Positions 23,589 through 33,137 of a stretch of DNA of 64,000 bases are shown piece after piece. Source of the stretch: a virus; IMG/VR virus record IMGVR_UViG_3300043775_001834, positions 1 to 64,000 of that record; one strand, written 5' to 3'. The position numbers and the translations under genes were made by a program. Under the pieces are notes generated by a model. It saw only the letters and a list, made by a program, of their open reading frames with translations. It did no database searches and was not told where the DNA came from. Position 1 is the stretch's first letter, and each line of letters opens with the position of its first letter.

Positions 23589-24461
23589 ATGATTGGAGCA
23601 ACTGAATTTGAAAAGGTCTTCTATCTTTACACACTACAAAATCCTAAATATCTAAGAAACATTAGTGAAGCATTTTATGAAAATGACCAAATAGGTACAT
23701 TACATACAATTACTAAACAATTCTATGATAGATTTAATCAAGTTCCTTCACAAGAACAATTACAAATTGTAGCAAAGCAAGATAAATTTAAAGACGACGT
23801 TACAGAATCTATTATTAATTTAATATTTGATGAACCTATAGCTTCATACGATCAAGAATGGGTTGAAGAAACCTGTCAATCTTGGATTTTGTGGAAATCT
23901 TTAGATAAATCATTAATTGATACTTTAGAATATGTAAAAACAGTTAAAGTTAATCCAAACAATGTTAAGGAAATAATTCAAAAGGTTAAAACCTTGATTA
24001 ATGAGAGAAACAACATCACATTTAATCAAGACTTAGGTAAGAATTTCTTTGAAGCAGCTTCTCACATACCTGAAGCAAATTCAAAAATTACTACATGTCA
24101 TAATTGGATTGACCAATATACTGGTGGTTATCGTACAAAATCGCTTGTAATTTATGCAGGTGAACAAAACATTGGTAAATCTATATGGTTAGCTAATGAT
24201 GCAGTAAATTATGTTAAAGCCGGTTATGATGTTGCGGTAATTACTGCTGAAATGGCAGACATTGATTTTATTCATCGTATTGGTTCGAATTTACTTAATG
24301 TAAAAGTTTCTGAATATGAAAAATTATCAAAACAACCTAATTTCATTAAAGGCAGATTATCAAATTTAACGAATGGTGTGATTCCGCCAGGAAATCTTTT
24401 TGTTAAAGAATATCCAACTTCGCAAGCAACGGTTCCAGATATTGAAACTTACTTAAAGTAA
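23589..24461 (+). CDS. 41: Replicative DNA helicase gp41, N-terminal part, ending at an in-frame TAA
   Basis: The 290-residue product contains the DnaB-like N-terminal domain and the start of the RecA-like core with Walker A AGEQNIGKSIW (about 198-208) and ITAEMADIDFIHR. It ends ETYLK at a TAA (24459-24461). The same frame continues without interruption through LETVNGIKLKAIIIDYINIL (Walker B) to 24887, and together they make a normal 430-residue gp41. A single base change from AAA or CAA would create the TAA. It may be a recent nonsense mutation, a sequence error or read-through. Confidence 0.85.
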   Translation: MIGATEFEKVFYLYTLQNPKYLRNISEAFYENDQIGTLHTITKQFYDRFNQVPSQEQLQIVAKQDKFKDDVTESIINLIFDEPIASYDQEWVEETCQSWILWKSLDKSLIDTLEYVKTVKVNPNNVKEIIQKVKTLINERNNITFNQDLGKNFFEAASHIPEANSKITTCHNWIDQYTGGYRTKSLVIYAGEQNIGKSIWLANDAVNYVKAGYDVAVITAEMADIDFIHRIGSNLLNVKVSEYEKLSKQPNFIKGRLSNLTNGVIPPGNLFVKEYPTSQATVPDIETYLK

Positions 24462-24887
24462 TTAGAAACAGTTAATGGAATAAAATTAAAGGCGATTATT
24501 ATTGACTATATCAATATTCTTGCAAATTACAGAAATCCAAATACCGAGAATACCTACATGAAAATCAAACAAATTGCTGAAGATTTAAGAGCAATGGCTG
24601 TAAGAAATGATTGGATAGTTATATCAGCAACGCAAATCAATAGAGGCGGTTATGATTCAACGGAAATCTCTCTAGGAAATATTGCAGAATCAGCAGGCCT
24701 TTCTCATACTGCCGATATCATTTATGGTATCATTCAAGATTCATCGATGCACATTAGTAATGAATATTGGTTGAAGCTATTGAAAGTGAGAAACGGATCA
24801 GGTAAAAACAGTCGATGCAGGTACAATATAGATTATTCATATATGAGACTTCTAGAAACTACCGACATCATAAACACATCAATTTAA
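24462..24887 (+). pseudogene. 41: Replicative DNA helicase gp41, C-terminal part after an in-frame stop
   Basis: This is the same-frame continuation of the upstream helicase. It carries Walker B AIIIDYINIL, the SATQINRGGYDS segment with the conserved Gln (motif H3), and SAGLSHTADIIYGI and the Arg-containing LKVRNGSGKNSR region (motif H4/arginine finger). The first ATG at 24558 lies after Walker B, so independent initiation there would give an incomplete core. All expected motifs remain intact, which argues that the stop is recent, suppressed or an error. Confidence 0.75.
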
Positions 24888-24888
24888 T

Positions 24889-25359
24889 ATGATAAATCCA
24901 GAAGAAGTAATTCCGGATGAATTCGAGAACGACGGTCACAAAAAAGACAAGATATTTGATAATTCATACGATGAAATAGAGATCGATACATCGGAAATCA
25001 ATTTTGCAGTAGATCCAGCATATCAACCTAAAACTTATGAATATACTATCGACGAGAAAATGATTCTCGAAAAGGTAGAAGAAGTTTTATCGGAAGAAAC
25101 TAAATTTTCAAAGTTTCAAATACCTGATGAATTAGGAAATTACAGAAAAATGCACAAAAGTGACATAAACGAAATTTATCTTTATGTTACCACTAAATTA
25201 CCAAATGAACCCCGAATTGAAATATTCTCTATTGTATCTTCAATGTTTGATATAAATTCCGAGAAATTTTACGATTCATTATCAAACTCATTTAAAACTG
25301 AATTGATAACTGAATTAAGAGGTAGAGGTTATTTAAAAGATAGAAACACATTATTTTAG
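24889..25359 (+). CDS. Acidic protein, possible late-transcription co-activator (gp33-like)
   Basis: The 156-residue protein has a very acidic N-terminal half, then a helical part (DINEIYLYVTTKLPN and IFSIVSSMFDINSEKF), and ends GYLKDRNTLF. The hydrophobic TLF end resembles clamp-binding tails of gp43 and gp33. The helical arrangement followed by a small hydrophobic tail is like T4 gp33, but the similarity is weak. It lies between the helicase and gp47 genes. Confidence 0.4.
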   Translation: MINPEEVIPDEFENDGHKKDKIFDNSYDEIEIDTSEINFAVDPAYQPKTYEYTIDEKMILEKVEEVLSEETKFSKFQIPDELGNYRKMHKSDINEIYLYVTTKLPNEPRIEIFSIVSSMFDINSEKFYDSLSNSFKTELITELRGRGYLKDRNTLF

Positions 25360-25362
25360 AAT

Positions 25363-26454
25363 ATGGAGATTAAAGCTAAAAGAGCATTTATTATATCCGA
25401 TACTCATTTAGGAGCTCGTTCGAATTCGGTCGAGTGGCTAGAAGTAATGCGTGACTGGTTCTATTCAGATTTTTTACCTAGAGTAGAGAAGGAATATCGA
25501 CCTGGAGATATTCTTATTCATTGTGGTGATGTTTTTGACAATCGACAATCGGTTAACTTATTAGTACTCCATGAAGGCATTAGATTGTTTGAAGAATTTT
25601 CAAGAATCTTTGCTGATGGAGTATATGTTATTGCCGGTAATCATGACGTAATGAGAAAAACAACAAATGATGTTTCATCTTTAGATTCTCTAAAATACAT
25701 TCCACGAATCAATATTATTAAGGAACCAGTAATTGCAGAAATTGGTGAAGTTAAAGCACTTTTTATGCCATGGAGAACTAATGATGAAGAAGAACGAGAA
25801 TGCATCAAATCATATAATGTTCATGAATTGCAATATTTATTCTGTCACACAAATATCCGAAATTTAAAGTTTGACAATAATCGAGATGTCGAAGAAGGCT
25901 TAAATATTTCTGAATTAAATGAATTTAAGCGAGTATATTCAGGACATATCCATTGGGGTCAATCCAGAAGAAACGTTACAATGGTTGGTAATCCATATCA
26001 AATGACTCGTTCAGATGCCGGAAACAAAAAAGGATTTTATATCTTAGATTTTGAAAATGCAGAAGAAACTTTCTGTGAAAATGAATATTCGCCTAAATTT
26101 GTTAGAGTATATTTGAATAAATTCTTAGATAAAACTACTAAGGAATTAGAAGATATATGTAGAAATAATAGAGTAGATTTGTATGTTCCTTCGAGTTTTT
26201 TAATTAAATATCAAATCAATCCTATCATCGATATTTTAAGTTTGATAACTAAAAAATTAGAAGTAATTCCATTTGAAGATGATTTGACATCAGACTTAGA
26301 TTTATCCGACGAAGTTGAACAATCATATAATATCTATGGTTTATGTGAAAGATATGTGAAAAATATATCTACCTTAGATGATACTACAAAAGAAAGAGTT
26401 TTGACAAAAATCAACACTTTATACACAAACGTAATAAAAGAAACACGAGATTAA
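25363..26454 (+). CDS. 47: Recombination nuclease subunit gp47 (Mre11/SbcD-like)
   Basis: The 363-residue protein has the five phosphoesterase motifs of Mre11-type nucleases: IISDTHLG, HCGDVFDN, AGNHDVM, CHTNIR and YSGHIHWGQ. The C-terminal part is the capping/partner-binding region. With gp46 it forms the nuclease complex that resects DNA ends for UvsX-dependent recombination. Its stop overlaps the gene 46 start by one base, indicating coupled translation. Confidence 0.92.
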   Translation: MEIKAKRAFIISDTHLGARSNSVEWLEVMRDWFYSDFLPRVEKEYRPGDILIHCGDVFDNRQSVNLLVLHEGIRLFEEFSRIFADGVYVIAGNHDVMRKTTNDVSSLDSLKYIPRINIIKEPVIAEIGEVKALFMPWRTNDEEERECIKSYNVHELQYLFCHTNIRNLKFDNNRDVEEGLNISELNEFKRVYSGHIHWGQSRRNVTMVGNPYQMTRSDAGNKKGFYILDFENAEETFCENEYSPKFVRVYLNKFLDKTTKELEDICRNNRVDLYVPSSFLIKYQINPIIDILSLITKKLEVIPFEDDLTSDLDLSDEVEQSYNIYGLCERYVKNISTLDDTTKERVLTKINTLYTNVIKETRD

Positions 26455-28124
26455 TGAGAATCGAATCAATATCTTTTAAGAATTTCAATTCATACGGCAA
26501 TCAATTACAACATATTGAATTTGCTGAAACCCGAGGAGATTTATATCTCCTTTTAGGTGGTAATGGCCATGGAAAATCAACGATAGCTGAAGTAATTACT
26601 TTTGCTCTATATGGTAGAATCGAAAAGAAAAACAAATCGGATTTACCAAATCGTATCAATAAAAATCTTTGGTGTAAGATAGTTCTTCGATGCAAAAATA
26701 AAAAAGTAGAAATCAGTAGAGGAGTTTCTCCTGGTTTATTTGAAGTACTTATTGATGGTCTACCATATGAGACTGCAGGTAATTCAAATGTACAAGATTA
26801 TTTAGAACTTGAAATGTTTGACATACCATATCAGGTCTTTAAAAATATTATTGTATTGTCCATTAACGATTTTAGATCGTTCCTTACGATGTCACCTGGA
26901 GACAAGAGAAACATCATCGATAGGCTCTTTGGCTTCACTTTAATTAATCAAATGAAAGATTCCGTAAGAAATGAGCGTAAAGAAATCCGAGAGCAAGTAA
27001 AAACTTTACAAGATGAATTAGGCGTTATTGAAGACGGAATTGAGTCTATCAATGAAAAAATCAAAAATCTAGAAGAAACTAAGAAAGAAGATAAAACTAA
27101 ATTAGCTCAAGAATTTAGAGATAAAATTGTTGAATTGATAGAGTCTAAAAAGAAAATTGAAGAAAATCTTACAAAATTAAAGGCAGCCGAAAAGAGCATA
27201 TCGAAAGTATTTGATGAAAAGAAAACCGAATTTGGTGCTTTAGGATATGAATTAAAATCTATCGACGAAAAAATAAACCTGTATGAAAATTCTCAATGTC
27301 CTACTTGCGGTTCGTCTTTTGATACTGCCGATCATATTCATACCCAAGAACTTTTATCAGAAAGCAAATCAGCTAAGAAAACAGAATTTGAAATACTAAA
27401 AGCTGACCTCACCGAAAGTAAAACTAAAATAGATTCAGTAAAAGAGAAAGTAAAAGAAATGGATTCTAGTATGACTAGAATAGGTATGTTAGTTAATCAA
27501 TACAAGAGAGAAGTAGAAAAAGCAGTAACCGAAAGTAAAGAATTAGATTCAGAATATCTTCAACAATTGGTAGTTGAAAATGTTACAAAAAGAGAAGATA
27601 AAAGAAAATCTCATTCGGCTAAATCAATGGAAGATAATTTCCTAGAAACAGTAGAAGCTGTACTCGGTGAAGACGGAGTTAAGAATTTAGCAATGAAGAC
27701 TATCTTACCTTCATTGAATCAAAACATCTCAAATATGAGTAAACAAATGCATTTACCATATTCGGTTAAATTTAATGACAAATTTGATTGTGTAATAAAT
27801 GCATTAGGCGAAGAGATTAATCCTCGAAGTATGTCAACCGGTGAAAGAAAGAAAGCAGATTTTATCATCATTATTGCTTTGTTAAAAATCCTTAAGATTA
27901 GATATCCTTCATTAAATATTCTTTTTTTAGATGAGATTTTCTCTTCGGTAGATTCTGCCGGTGTTTATGAGATTGTTAAAATCCTAAACGAAGTATCAAA
28001 AGAAAATAATCTGAACACTTGGGTAATTAATCATACGGAATTACCTATGGAGCTTTTTGATAAAAAGGTAGAAGCAATTAAAGAAGGTGGATTCTCAAAA
28101 CTTATCATAGAAAACATCACATAA
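26454..28124 (+). CDS. 46: Recombination nuclease subunit gp46 (Rad50/SbcC-like ATPase)
   Basis: The 556-residue protein has Walker A GGNGHGKSTI near residue 36, long coiled-coil arms around a zinc hook CPTCGSSF (about residue 282), and then the ABC signature MSTGERKKADF and Walker B ILFLDEIFSSVD. It partners gp47 in end resection. The coiled coil is short, as in T4 gp46. Confidence 0.93.
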   Translation: MRIESISFKNFNSYGNQLQHIEFAETRGDLYLLLGGNGHGKSTIAEVITFALYGRIEKKNKSDLPNRINKNLWCKIVLRCKNKKVEISRGVSPGLFEVLIDGLPYETAGNSNVQDYLELEMFDIPYQVFKNIIVLSINDFRSFLTMSPGDKRNIIDRLFGFTLINQMKDSVRNERKEIREQVKTLQDELGVIEDGIESINEKIKNLEETKKEDKTKLAQEFRDKIVELIESKKKIEENLTKLKAAEKSISKVFDEKKTEFGALGYELKSIDEKINLYENSQCPTCGSSFDTADHIHTQELLSESKSAKKTEFEILKADLTESKTKIDSVKEKVKEMDSSMTRIGMLVNQYKREVEKAVTESKELDSEYLQQLVVENVTKREDKRKSHSAKSMEDNFLETVEAVLGEDGVKNLAMKTILPSLNQNISNMSKQMHLPYSVKFNDKFDCVINALGEEINPRSMSTGERKKADFIIIIALLKILKIRYPSLNILFLDEIFSSVDSAGVYEIVKILNEVSKENNLNTWVINHTELPMELFDKKVEAIKEGGFSKLIIENIT

Positions 28125-28132
28125 GAAAGGTG

Positions 28133-28141
28133 GATATATAC
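28133..28141 (+). promoter_or_regulatory. Late-promoter-like GATATATAC
   Basis: The element follows the gene 46 stop and lies 18 bases before the GTG at 28159, at the switch from recombination to virion genes. Confidence 0.55.
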
Positions 28142-28158
28142 TAAAATAAATCCAATAA

Positions 28159-29364
28159 GTGTCAGCATACGATTTACATTTTAATAAAGATAATGTCGCT
28201 CTACGTAACATTATAGTAGGAAGCTTAGCTACCCTATCAAATCATATAGGGTGGAATAATCAAATAGGAACCTCAATCGAAAAAAAAGTTCCTATTAAGG
28301 TTCCTTTTTATTTTAGCACAACTGGATCAGAAAGATATTTAAACGACAATTTCCTTAATAATATAGATTTCGACCCTCAACTTTTACAAGCTGAATCATT
28401 TTATAATCAAATTCCCAGAGGGATTGTAGATTTCTCTTCATTTTCTATTGAAACTCAGGCCATTACTAACAAATATGTTAGAATGGACCATATTGTACAA
28501 GAGGATAATGGAACGTTAAATCAATACAATTCAGAAGCCTTTATGGTTCCTATTTTGATGTCTTTAAAAATTGAAATTTATGTAGATTCAATTTTAGATC
28601 AGCTTAAATGTTCAGAAGCAATTATTAGAACTTTCTATAAAGCAAAATCTTATAATGTAGATATCGGTTACACTAGAATTCCATGTCTTATGTTATTTCC
28701 TGATGAATTAACTCAAGAACGAGCAGTTGAATTTTCATTTACTGATAAAAAAGAATTCAAAATTATTTTTGATATCGACATTAAATCATATATTCCAGTA
28801 TTCAAAGATGGAACTATGATATTTGCTGGTAATAATATGGGCAATATTCAATCAAATATTTCAGTTTCTAGTGATATTCAAGTCTCTACTTCGTTAACGA
28901 CAAACGATCCAGGAAAAAGAATTACTGATAATGCTATATCATCAAATAGTAGCTCAGTTGGTGAAATGAGTGGTATAAATTCCGACCCTAATACTAACAG
29001 TTATATTGGGCAATCTGGATATAATTGGAAAGGAGTTTGGACCCCTGGTGCTACATACTCATCTACAACTACAATTCCGTTAGGAACTCCTACTCCAAAC
29101 GGTTTACCTACACCAGGACAAACTATCGGCGAAGGAGTAGAGATCGGAGTAATTGTAGGAGACTTGGTAGTTTATGATGGAGTATCATACAATTGTATTT
29201 CTGATATAACCGACGTAACTGATCCGGTAATTGCAGCATTACCACCGTCTTTAAATCCTACTTATTGGAGTCCTTACGTTGCTCCAGTAACCCCATATAA
29301 TAGACCATTAGGACCAATTCCTTCATGGCCAACCGGTGAAGACCCGTCAGTCACAAACACCTAA
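28159..29364 (+). CDS. 15: Tail sheath terminator gp15-like protein with a carbohydrate-binding-like extension
   Basis: The GTG start gives 401 residues. Residues 1-215 follow the pattern of T4 gp15: an N-terminal helix (RNIIVGSLATLSNHIGW), VPIKVPFYFSTTGSERY, a central MVPILMSLKIEIYVDSILD, and a closing strand EFKIIFDIDIKSYIPVF. The rest is a Ser/Thr/Asn linker and a domain with NWKGVWTPGATY, VGDLVVYDGVSYNCI and PTYWSPY, which resembles chitin/carbohydrate-binding modules of families 5/12. T4 gp15 lacks this extension. The first part would cap the sheath and join head to tail; the second may decorate the virion. Confidence 0.6.
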   Translation: MSAYDLHFNKDNVALRNIIVGSLATLSNHIGWNNQIGTSIEKKVPIKVPFYFSTTGSERYLNDNFLNNIDFDPQLLQAESFYNQIPRGIVDFSSFSIETQAITNKYVRMDHIVQEDNGTLNQYNSEAFMVPILMSLKIEIYVDSILDQLKCSEAIIRTFYKAKSYNVDIGYTRIPCLMLFPDELTQERAVEFSFTDKKEFKIIFDIDIKSYIPVFKDGTMIFAGNNMGNIQSNISVSSDIQVSTSLTTNDPGKRITDNAISSNSSSVGEMSGINSDPNTNSYIGQSGYNWKGVWTPGATYSSTTTIPLGTPTPNGLPTPGQTIGEGVEIGVIVGDLVVYDGVSYNCISDITDVTDPVIAALPPSLNPTYWSPYVAPVTPYNRPLGPIPSWPTGEDPSVTNT

Positions 29365-29380
29365 CTAACATATTAACTAA

Positions 29381-29389
29381 GATATATAA
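29381..29389 (+). promoter_or_regulatory. Late-promoter-like GATATATAA
   Basis: An exact copy 19 bases before the ATG at 29409, heading a second run of tagged head-protein genes. Confidence 0.6.
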
Positions 29390-29408
29390 ATAAAAATTTA
29401 GTCTATCA

Positions 29409-30407
29409 ATGTCAAACATTAAATCATACGAGCAATTCGTAAATGAGAATCTATTCGGTCAATATTCATATTACGGAGCCGGTTCTTTATTTCCTATTGT
29501 TCAAAAACTAGCATCTGAAGGAAAAAATCCTGAACAGATATACCTTTTCTTGACTACAATAGGAGTTGATGAAGAGAGAAAAATAAGCGTACTTAAAAAA
29601 GTATTCTTAAACGAATCAATAGACGCTAATACATTAAGTGAAGCATCTAGAAGTAAATTCAAAGGAAAAACTGCACATGACCTTTATACTCAAATGAATG
29701 GAAAAACATTTGAAGTTTTTATTAAAAATGATTGGTATAGCGTAGATCCAGAAGAATTAAAAGGTGAAAAGGGAACTTCATTTACCGGATATACTAGAGA
29801 TGGATCAGATTATGGATTCGATGTTAAAGATATAGATTTTATTCAAGAATCTAAAGAAGTTAGCGAAGGTGGTCTTTATGAAGAAGACGATATCCTTAAA
29901 GCTGATACGAAAGATTTAGCAAAAGGAATTGCACCTGATAAAGCTAAAGCCGACGATGAAGTAAAAGATGCAATCGACAAATTAAAAAATGACGATAAAG
30001 AAAAGAAAGCTACAGAAGAAAAACCAGAGAGTGAAGTTCCTGATGAAACTGCAAAAATCGAAGCTTTAAAAGATGCTTTAAAGGATGCTCAGAAAATGGA
30101 AAAAATCAAAAAGATTCTTTCTGAATCTATGGGTTTTGATATGACTGGTCTTGAAGATGAAGTTCTAGAATCTGTTTTAGAATATCATAAAGTTCTTGAG
30201 AAATTATCTCAAACCGAAAGAGATAAATTGAAACCTACGGATTTTGTATTTCCTGATCGTAAATCCTGGCCAATACATGATGAGAAACATGCAAAAACTG
30301 CATTAGTTTGGGCTACATGGCCACAATATGCAGACTTGAAAAAACAAGTAGTTGCATCGGTTTTAAAAAGATATCCTAACCTTAAAGACGTAGGAGCTGC
30401 TAAATAA
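29409..30407 (+). CDS. Tagged prohead-core-type protein with a C-terminal head-protein domain
   Basis: The 332-residue protein begins MSNIKSYEQFVNENLFGQ. Further cleavage-like sites occur at VFLNES and LSEAS (60-80). A charged Lys/Asp/Glu-rich middle (about 175-235) resembles scaffold or core proteins. The C-terminal domain DFVFPDRKSWPIHDEKHAKT continuing to VLKRYPNL matches a small domain common in phage head-morphogenesis proteins (pattern P-x-K-(R/S)-x-(Y/W)-P-I-x-D-x-x-H-A). I infer a major internal core component. Confidence 0.65.
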   Translation: MSNIKSYEQFVNENLFGQYSYYGAGSLFPIVQKLASEGKNPEQIYLFLTTIGVDEERKISVLKKVFLNESIDANTLSEASRSKFKGKTAHDLYTQMNGKTFEVFIKNDWYSVDPEELKGEKGTSFTGYTRDGSDYGFDVKDIDFIQESKEVSEGGLYEEDDILKADTKDLAKGIAPDKAKADDEVKDAIDKLKNDDKEKKATEEKPESEVPDETAKIEALKDALKDAQKMEKIKKILSESMGFDMTGLEDEVLESVLEYHKVLEKLSQTERDKLKPTDFVFPDRKSWPIHDEKHAKTALVWATWPQYADLKKQVVASVLKRYPNLKDVGAAK

Positions 30408-30416
30408 TATAACGAT

Positions 30417-30749
30417 ATGAACACAATATTAAGTTTTAAAGAATTTATTAATGAAGCCGATGAAGTATCGGTTGATAAAATTTTAACATCTGCCGAAAAG
30501 AAAAAACTTAAAAACGCTTTTGAATCCGTTATAACCGGAGTAGATAAATTAACATTTAAAAAAGATGGTACTATCGTAGGTAAACGAGGATATTTTTACA
30601 GACATGGTCAATCACCTCAAAGTGTTGCGGATAAATTAAAAGGAGCTTTAAGCAGTCAAGGAATTGAAATACAAATTGTTGATTCATATGATGATTTTAA
30701 ACCTTGGCCTAAAGATAGTAACTTTGTAGTTGTATTTAAAATAATATAA
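30417..30749 (+). CDS. Small capsid-targeting-tagged protein
   Basis: The 110-residue protein begins MNTILSFKEFINEADEV, a strong tag with predicted cut after INE. The mature part is basic, with KKKLKNAF followed by a beta-like GTIVGKRGYFYRHGQSPQSV and a final strand SNFVVVFKII. No family is recognised. Confidence 0.65.
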   Translation: MNTILSFKEFINEADEVSVDKILTSAEKKKLKNAFESVITGVDKLTFKKDGTIVGKRGYFYRHGQSPQSVADKLKGALSSQGIEIQIVDSYDDFKPWPKDSNFVVVFKII

Positions 30750-30752
30750 AAC

Positions 30753-31430
30753 ATGAATAATTTACCTTCATATGAAGATTTCATCTTAGAGTCATTAATC
30801 CTTGAAGCTACTCAAAAAGACTTACAAAGAATTAACGATATCGTTACAAAATCAAAAGGCGATGAATCTAAAATGTTAATGTTAGCTAACACTATGTGTA
30901 AGTTAATTACTGATAAAAATAAAGCATTTGATAGAGGAGTTGCTGCCGATCAAATACTTGGATCTGGACATCCGGTAACAAAAGTATTTTTCGATAGAGC
31001 TGCTGGATTAGGAATGGATGTTGATAAATCAATGAATTCTGTTCATGTCTTACCCGGTTCAAAAAGACCTTCATCTGAACAATTCAAAACTTCTAGACAA
31101 TTTACTGGAGGTTATAGAGGTGGTGGTTGTGCTATTTTACCGTGTGGTAGTTTAAATCTTACTTCTGGTGAAAATAAATATTTCAACGTTAAAACTAACG
31201 GTTCTTCTACTATTGAAGTTTGGAAAACTAATGGTGATGAAAAATATAGAGCAGTAATCACAGCTGGTTCTAATCCATTATGGCAAATAGGAACTCAAGG
31301 ACATTTCAGTCACGATCAAACCGGAAGACCGTTATTTACTGGTACTATGGTAGATTACATTGAATCTGCACACATGGAAGCATTAATACCTCTTTATGGT
31401 AAATCTATTACATGTGCTGTGTATAAATAA
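30753..31430 (+). CDS. Capsid-targeting-tagged protein, unknown function
   Basis: The 225-residue protein begins MNNLPSYEDFILESLILEAT, with two alternative sites ILE-S and ILE-A. The middle has KAFDRGVAADQILGSGHPV and a Gly/Cys-rich FTGGYRGGGCAILPCGSLNL. The C-terminal part has a His-containing GTQGHFSHDQTGRPLFTG and ends ITCAVYK. The paired Cys and His residues could bind metal or form a catalytic site, but I recognise no family. Confidence 0.65.
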   Translation: MNNLPSYEDFILESLILEATQKDLQRINDIVTKSKGDESKMLMLANTMCKLITDKNKAFDRGVAADQILGSGHPVTKVFFDRAAGLGMDVDKSMNSVHVLPGSKRPSSEQFKTSRQFTGGYRGGGCAILPCGSLNLTSGENKYFNVKTNGSSTIEVWKTNGDEKYRAVITAGSNPLWQIGTQGHFSHDQTGRPLFTGTMVDYIESAHMEALIPLYGKSITCAVYK

Positions 31431-31457
31431 TAAAATACAAAAAAACCAATATAAAAC

Positions 31458-33122
31458 ATGTCAAAATTAAAAACTACTTTTGATTCTGCATCTCTTAAAG
31501 CTAAATTCTCTGAATTACTTGAAAGTATCGACAGAAACAATACATCGAAATTGATTGTCGAAAGACACTATGGTAACATAGCTTCATTAGAAATTGCTGA
31601 AGGTTCTGTTTCTGCTAAAGATGCTTATGCTGAATTAATCGGTAAAGGTGTTGAACAAAACAGAGCTAAACATATTGCTACCGCTTCAACTTTATCAGAA
31701 GCTAAAACTCAAATCGCAGATTCTTATCTTTTAGGTAGAATAGCTATTCTTGAGTCAGCAATCAAAGAATTGAATGCTTATTCTTGGATGCCACAAATTA
31801 AAACTTTCATCACAGAAGGACAAGAATTTATCAAAGCTAATCAAATTTATATTCTTATTGAATCTATAATTAGAGACTTAGAATTAGATAGAAACAAAGC
31901 TTATTACACAAAAGCTATTAATTCTCTTAGAGAAGCTTCTAATGCTGAAAATCCTACATTTGCAGTAATTGAAGGTTTAGAAACAGAAGTTTGGATTCCT
32001 ATCGTTAAAAGACTTTACGAGTATTGTTCAGCTCAAAAAGGAGAAGTTAATGGACAAAATCCTAACTTTAAAGTTCAAAAAATATATTCACCAATCGAAA
32101 CTATTGATGAAAATACTTTTGCTTTTTATTCTTCAGGTAAATTCTTAGAAATTAAAGGAAACACAATTTCAGAATCAGCTTTTACTGGTAATAACGATTT
32201 CAATTCTTTAGTTAAGATTACTGAATCTTCTAAATTTGGAGATAATCAAATGAGAATGTACCCTAATCCTAATTCAGTATTAGATATCACATTTGGTGAA
32301 CAACCTAAAGTTACACTCAATGGTAAACTTGTTGAATCTACTTCACTTGCTACTCAATTAGTTACTTCTGGCTTCGTTAGATTTAATGAACAAGATAAAC
32401 TTGCTCTTATTCAAAGAGCAGTAAATGAAGGTTCTAAAGTTAAAGAACTTGATTTCGGTTATAAAGTAATTTCTTCAGTTTTTGAAGGTCTTTCAGTTTC
32501 TATATTCAATGTTGAGGATAGAGTATTTGTACAAAAGATAAACAAAGGAATGAAAGAAAATTCTCTTGTTGAAGCTTCTTCGGCTAATGAAGCAGTTGAA
32601 ATGGTAAAAGATTTTATGAATTATGATATAACTGAATCGTTATCTCATTTAGTTGAAAATGAAAAAGCTGAAATTTCTAGAAAAAATGCTGAACTTGGAA
32701 AAGTTGAAAGTAGAATCAAATTTATCATCGAAAAACTTGCTGATATAGATGCTGCGGAAAGAACTTTAGGAAAATCAGAATTTATCGATCAAGCAAAACA
32801 ATTGCTAGAATCTCAAATTAAAGAACAAAACGTAATTCTTGCCAAATTAAAAGGTGAGGTTGTTGAAGGCGTTGAAACTCCTTTCTTACCTAAAGCTGGT
32901 GAAACCGCAGTTCCTGGAACAATTCCAGTACAATCAGTTGCAGATTTAGTTGCAGGTAAAGAATATACAATTAAAGGTGCTGCAGGTTACATATTTGTAG
33001 GTGATGCTGATGGAGCTTATATATTCAATCAGAAAAATCTTGAAACTAACTCACAACCTTTGCATATGACTGAGATAGAGGTGCTTGCCGCAATTAAAAA
33101 CGGCGAAATCACTTGCTGTTAA
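31458..33122 (+). CDS. Large helical putative head/core protein
   Basis: The 554-residue protein is Ser/Glu/Ala-rich and mostly helical. It lacks a clear N-terminal tag but has tag-like or cleavage-like segments (KFSELLESIDR, RAVNEGSK). Residues 395-465 are coiled-coil-like. The last 75 residues (SVADLVAGKEYTIKG, YIFVGDADGAYIFN, MTEIEVLAAIKNGEI) are repeated in shorter form in the tagged protein at 34304-34660. It lies within the tagged cluster before portal and capsid genes, so I infer an abundant internal or core protein. Confidence 0.6.
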   Translation: MSKLKTTFDSASLKAKFSELLESIDRNNTSKLIVERHYGNIASLEIAEGSVSAKDAYAELIGKGVEQNRAKHIATASTLSEAKTQIADSYLLGRIAILESAIKELNAYSWMPQIKTFITEGQEFIKANQIYILIESIIRDLELDRNKAYYTKAINSLREASNAENPTFAVIEGLETEVWIPIVKRLYEYCSAQKGEVNGQNPNFKVQKIYSPIETIDENTFAFYSSGKFLEIKGNTISESAFTGNNDFNSLVKITESSKFGDNQMRMYPNPNSVLDITFGEQPKVTLNGKLVESTSLATQLVTSGFVRFNEQDKLALIQRAVNEGSKVKELDFGYKVISSVFEGLSVSIFNVEDRVFVQKINKGMKENSLVEASSANEAVEMVKDFMNYDITESLSHLVENEKAEISRKNAELGKVESRIKFIIEKLADIDAAERTLGKSEFIDQAKQLLESQIKEQNVILAKLKGEVVEGVETPFLPKAGETAVPGTIPVQSVADLVAGKEYTIKGAAGYIFVGDADGAYIFNQKNLETNSQPLHMTEIEVLAAIKNGEITCC

Positions 33123-33137
33123 AAACAAATTTCAATT

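Noticed and set aside
24459-24461. Recoding of TAA as an amino acid throughout the phage
   Set aside because: TAA ends most genes here in the expected places, so general recoding is not tenable; only local read-through remains possible.
31458-31520. Head tag at the start of the 554-residue protein
   Set aside because: The N terminus (LKTTFDSASLKAKFSELLE) lacks the NE-S/A end and the usual spacing, so it is not counted among the tagged proteins.
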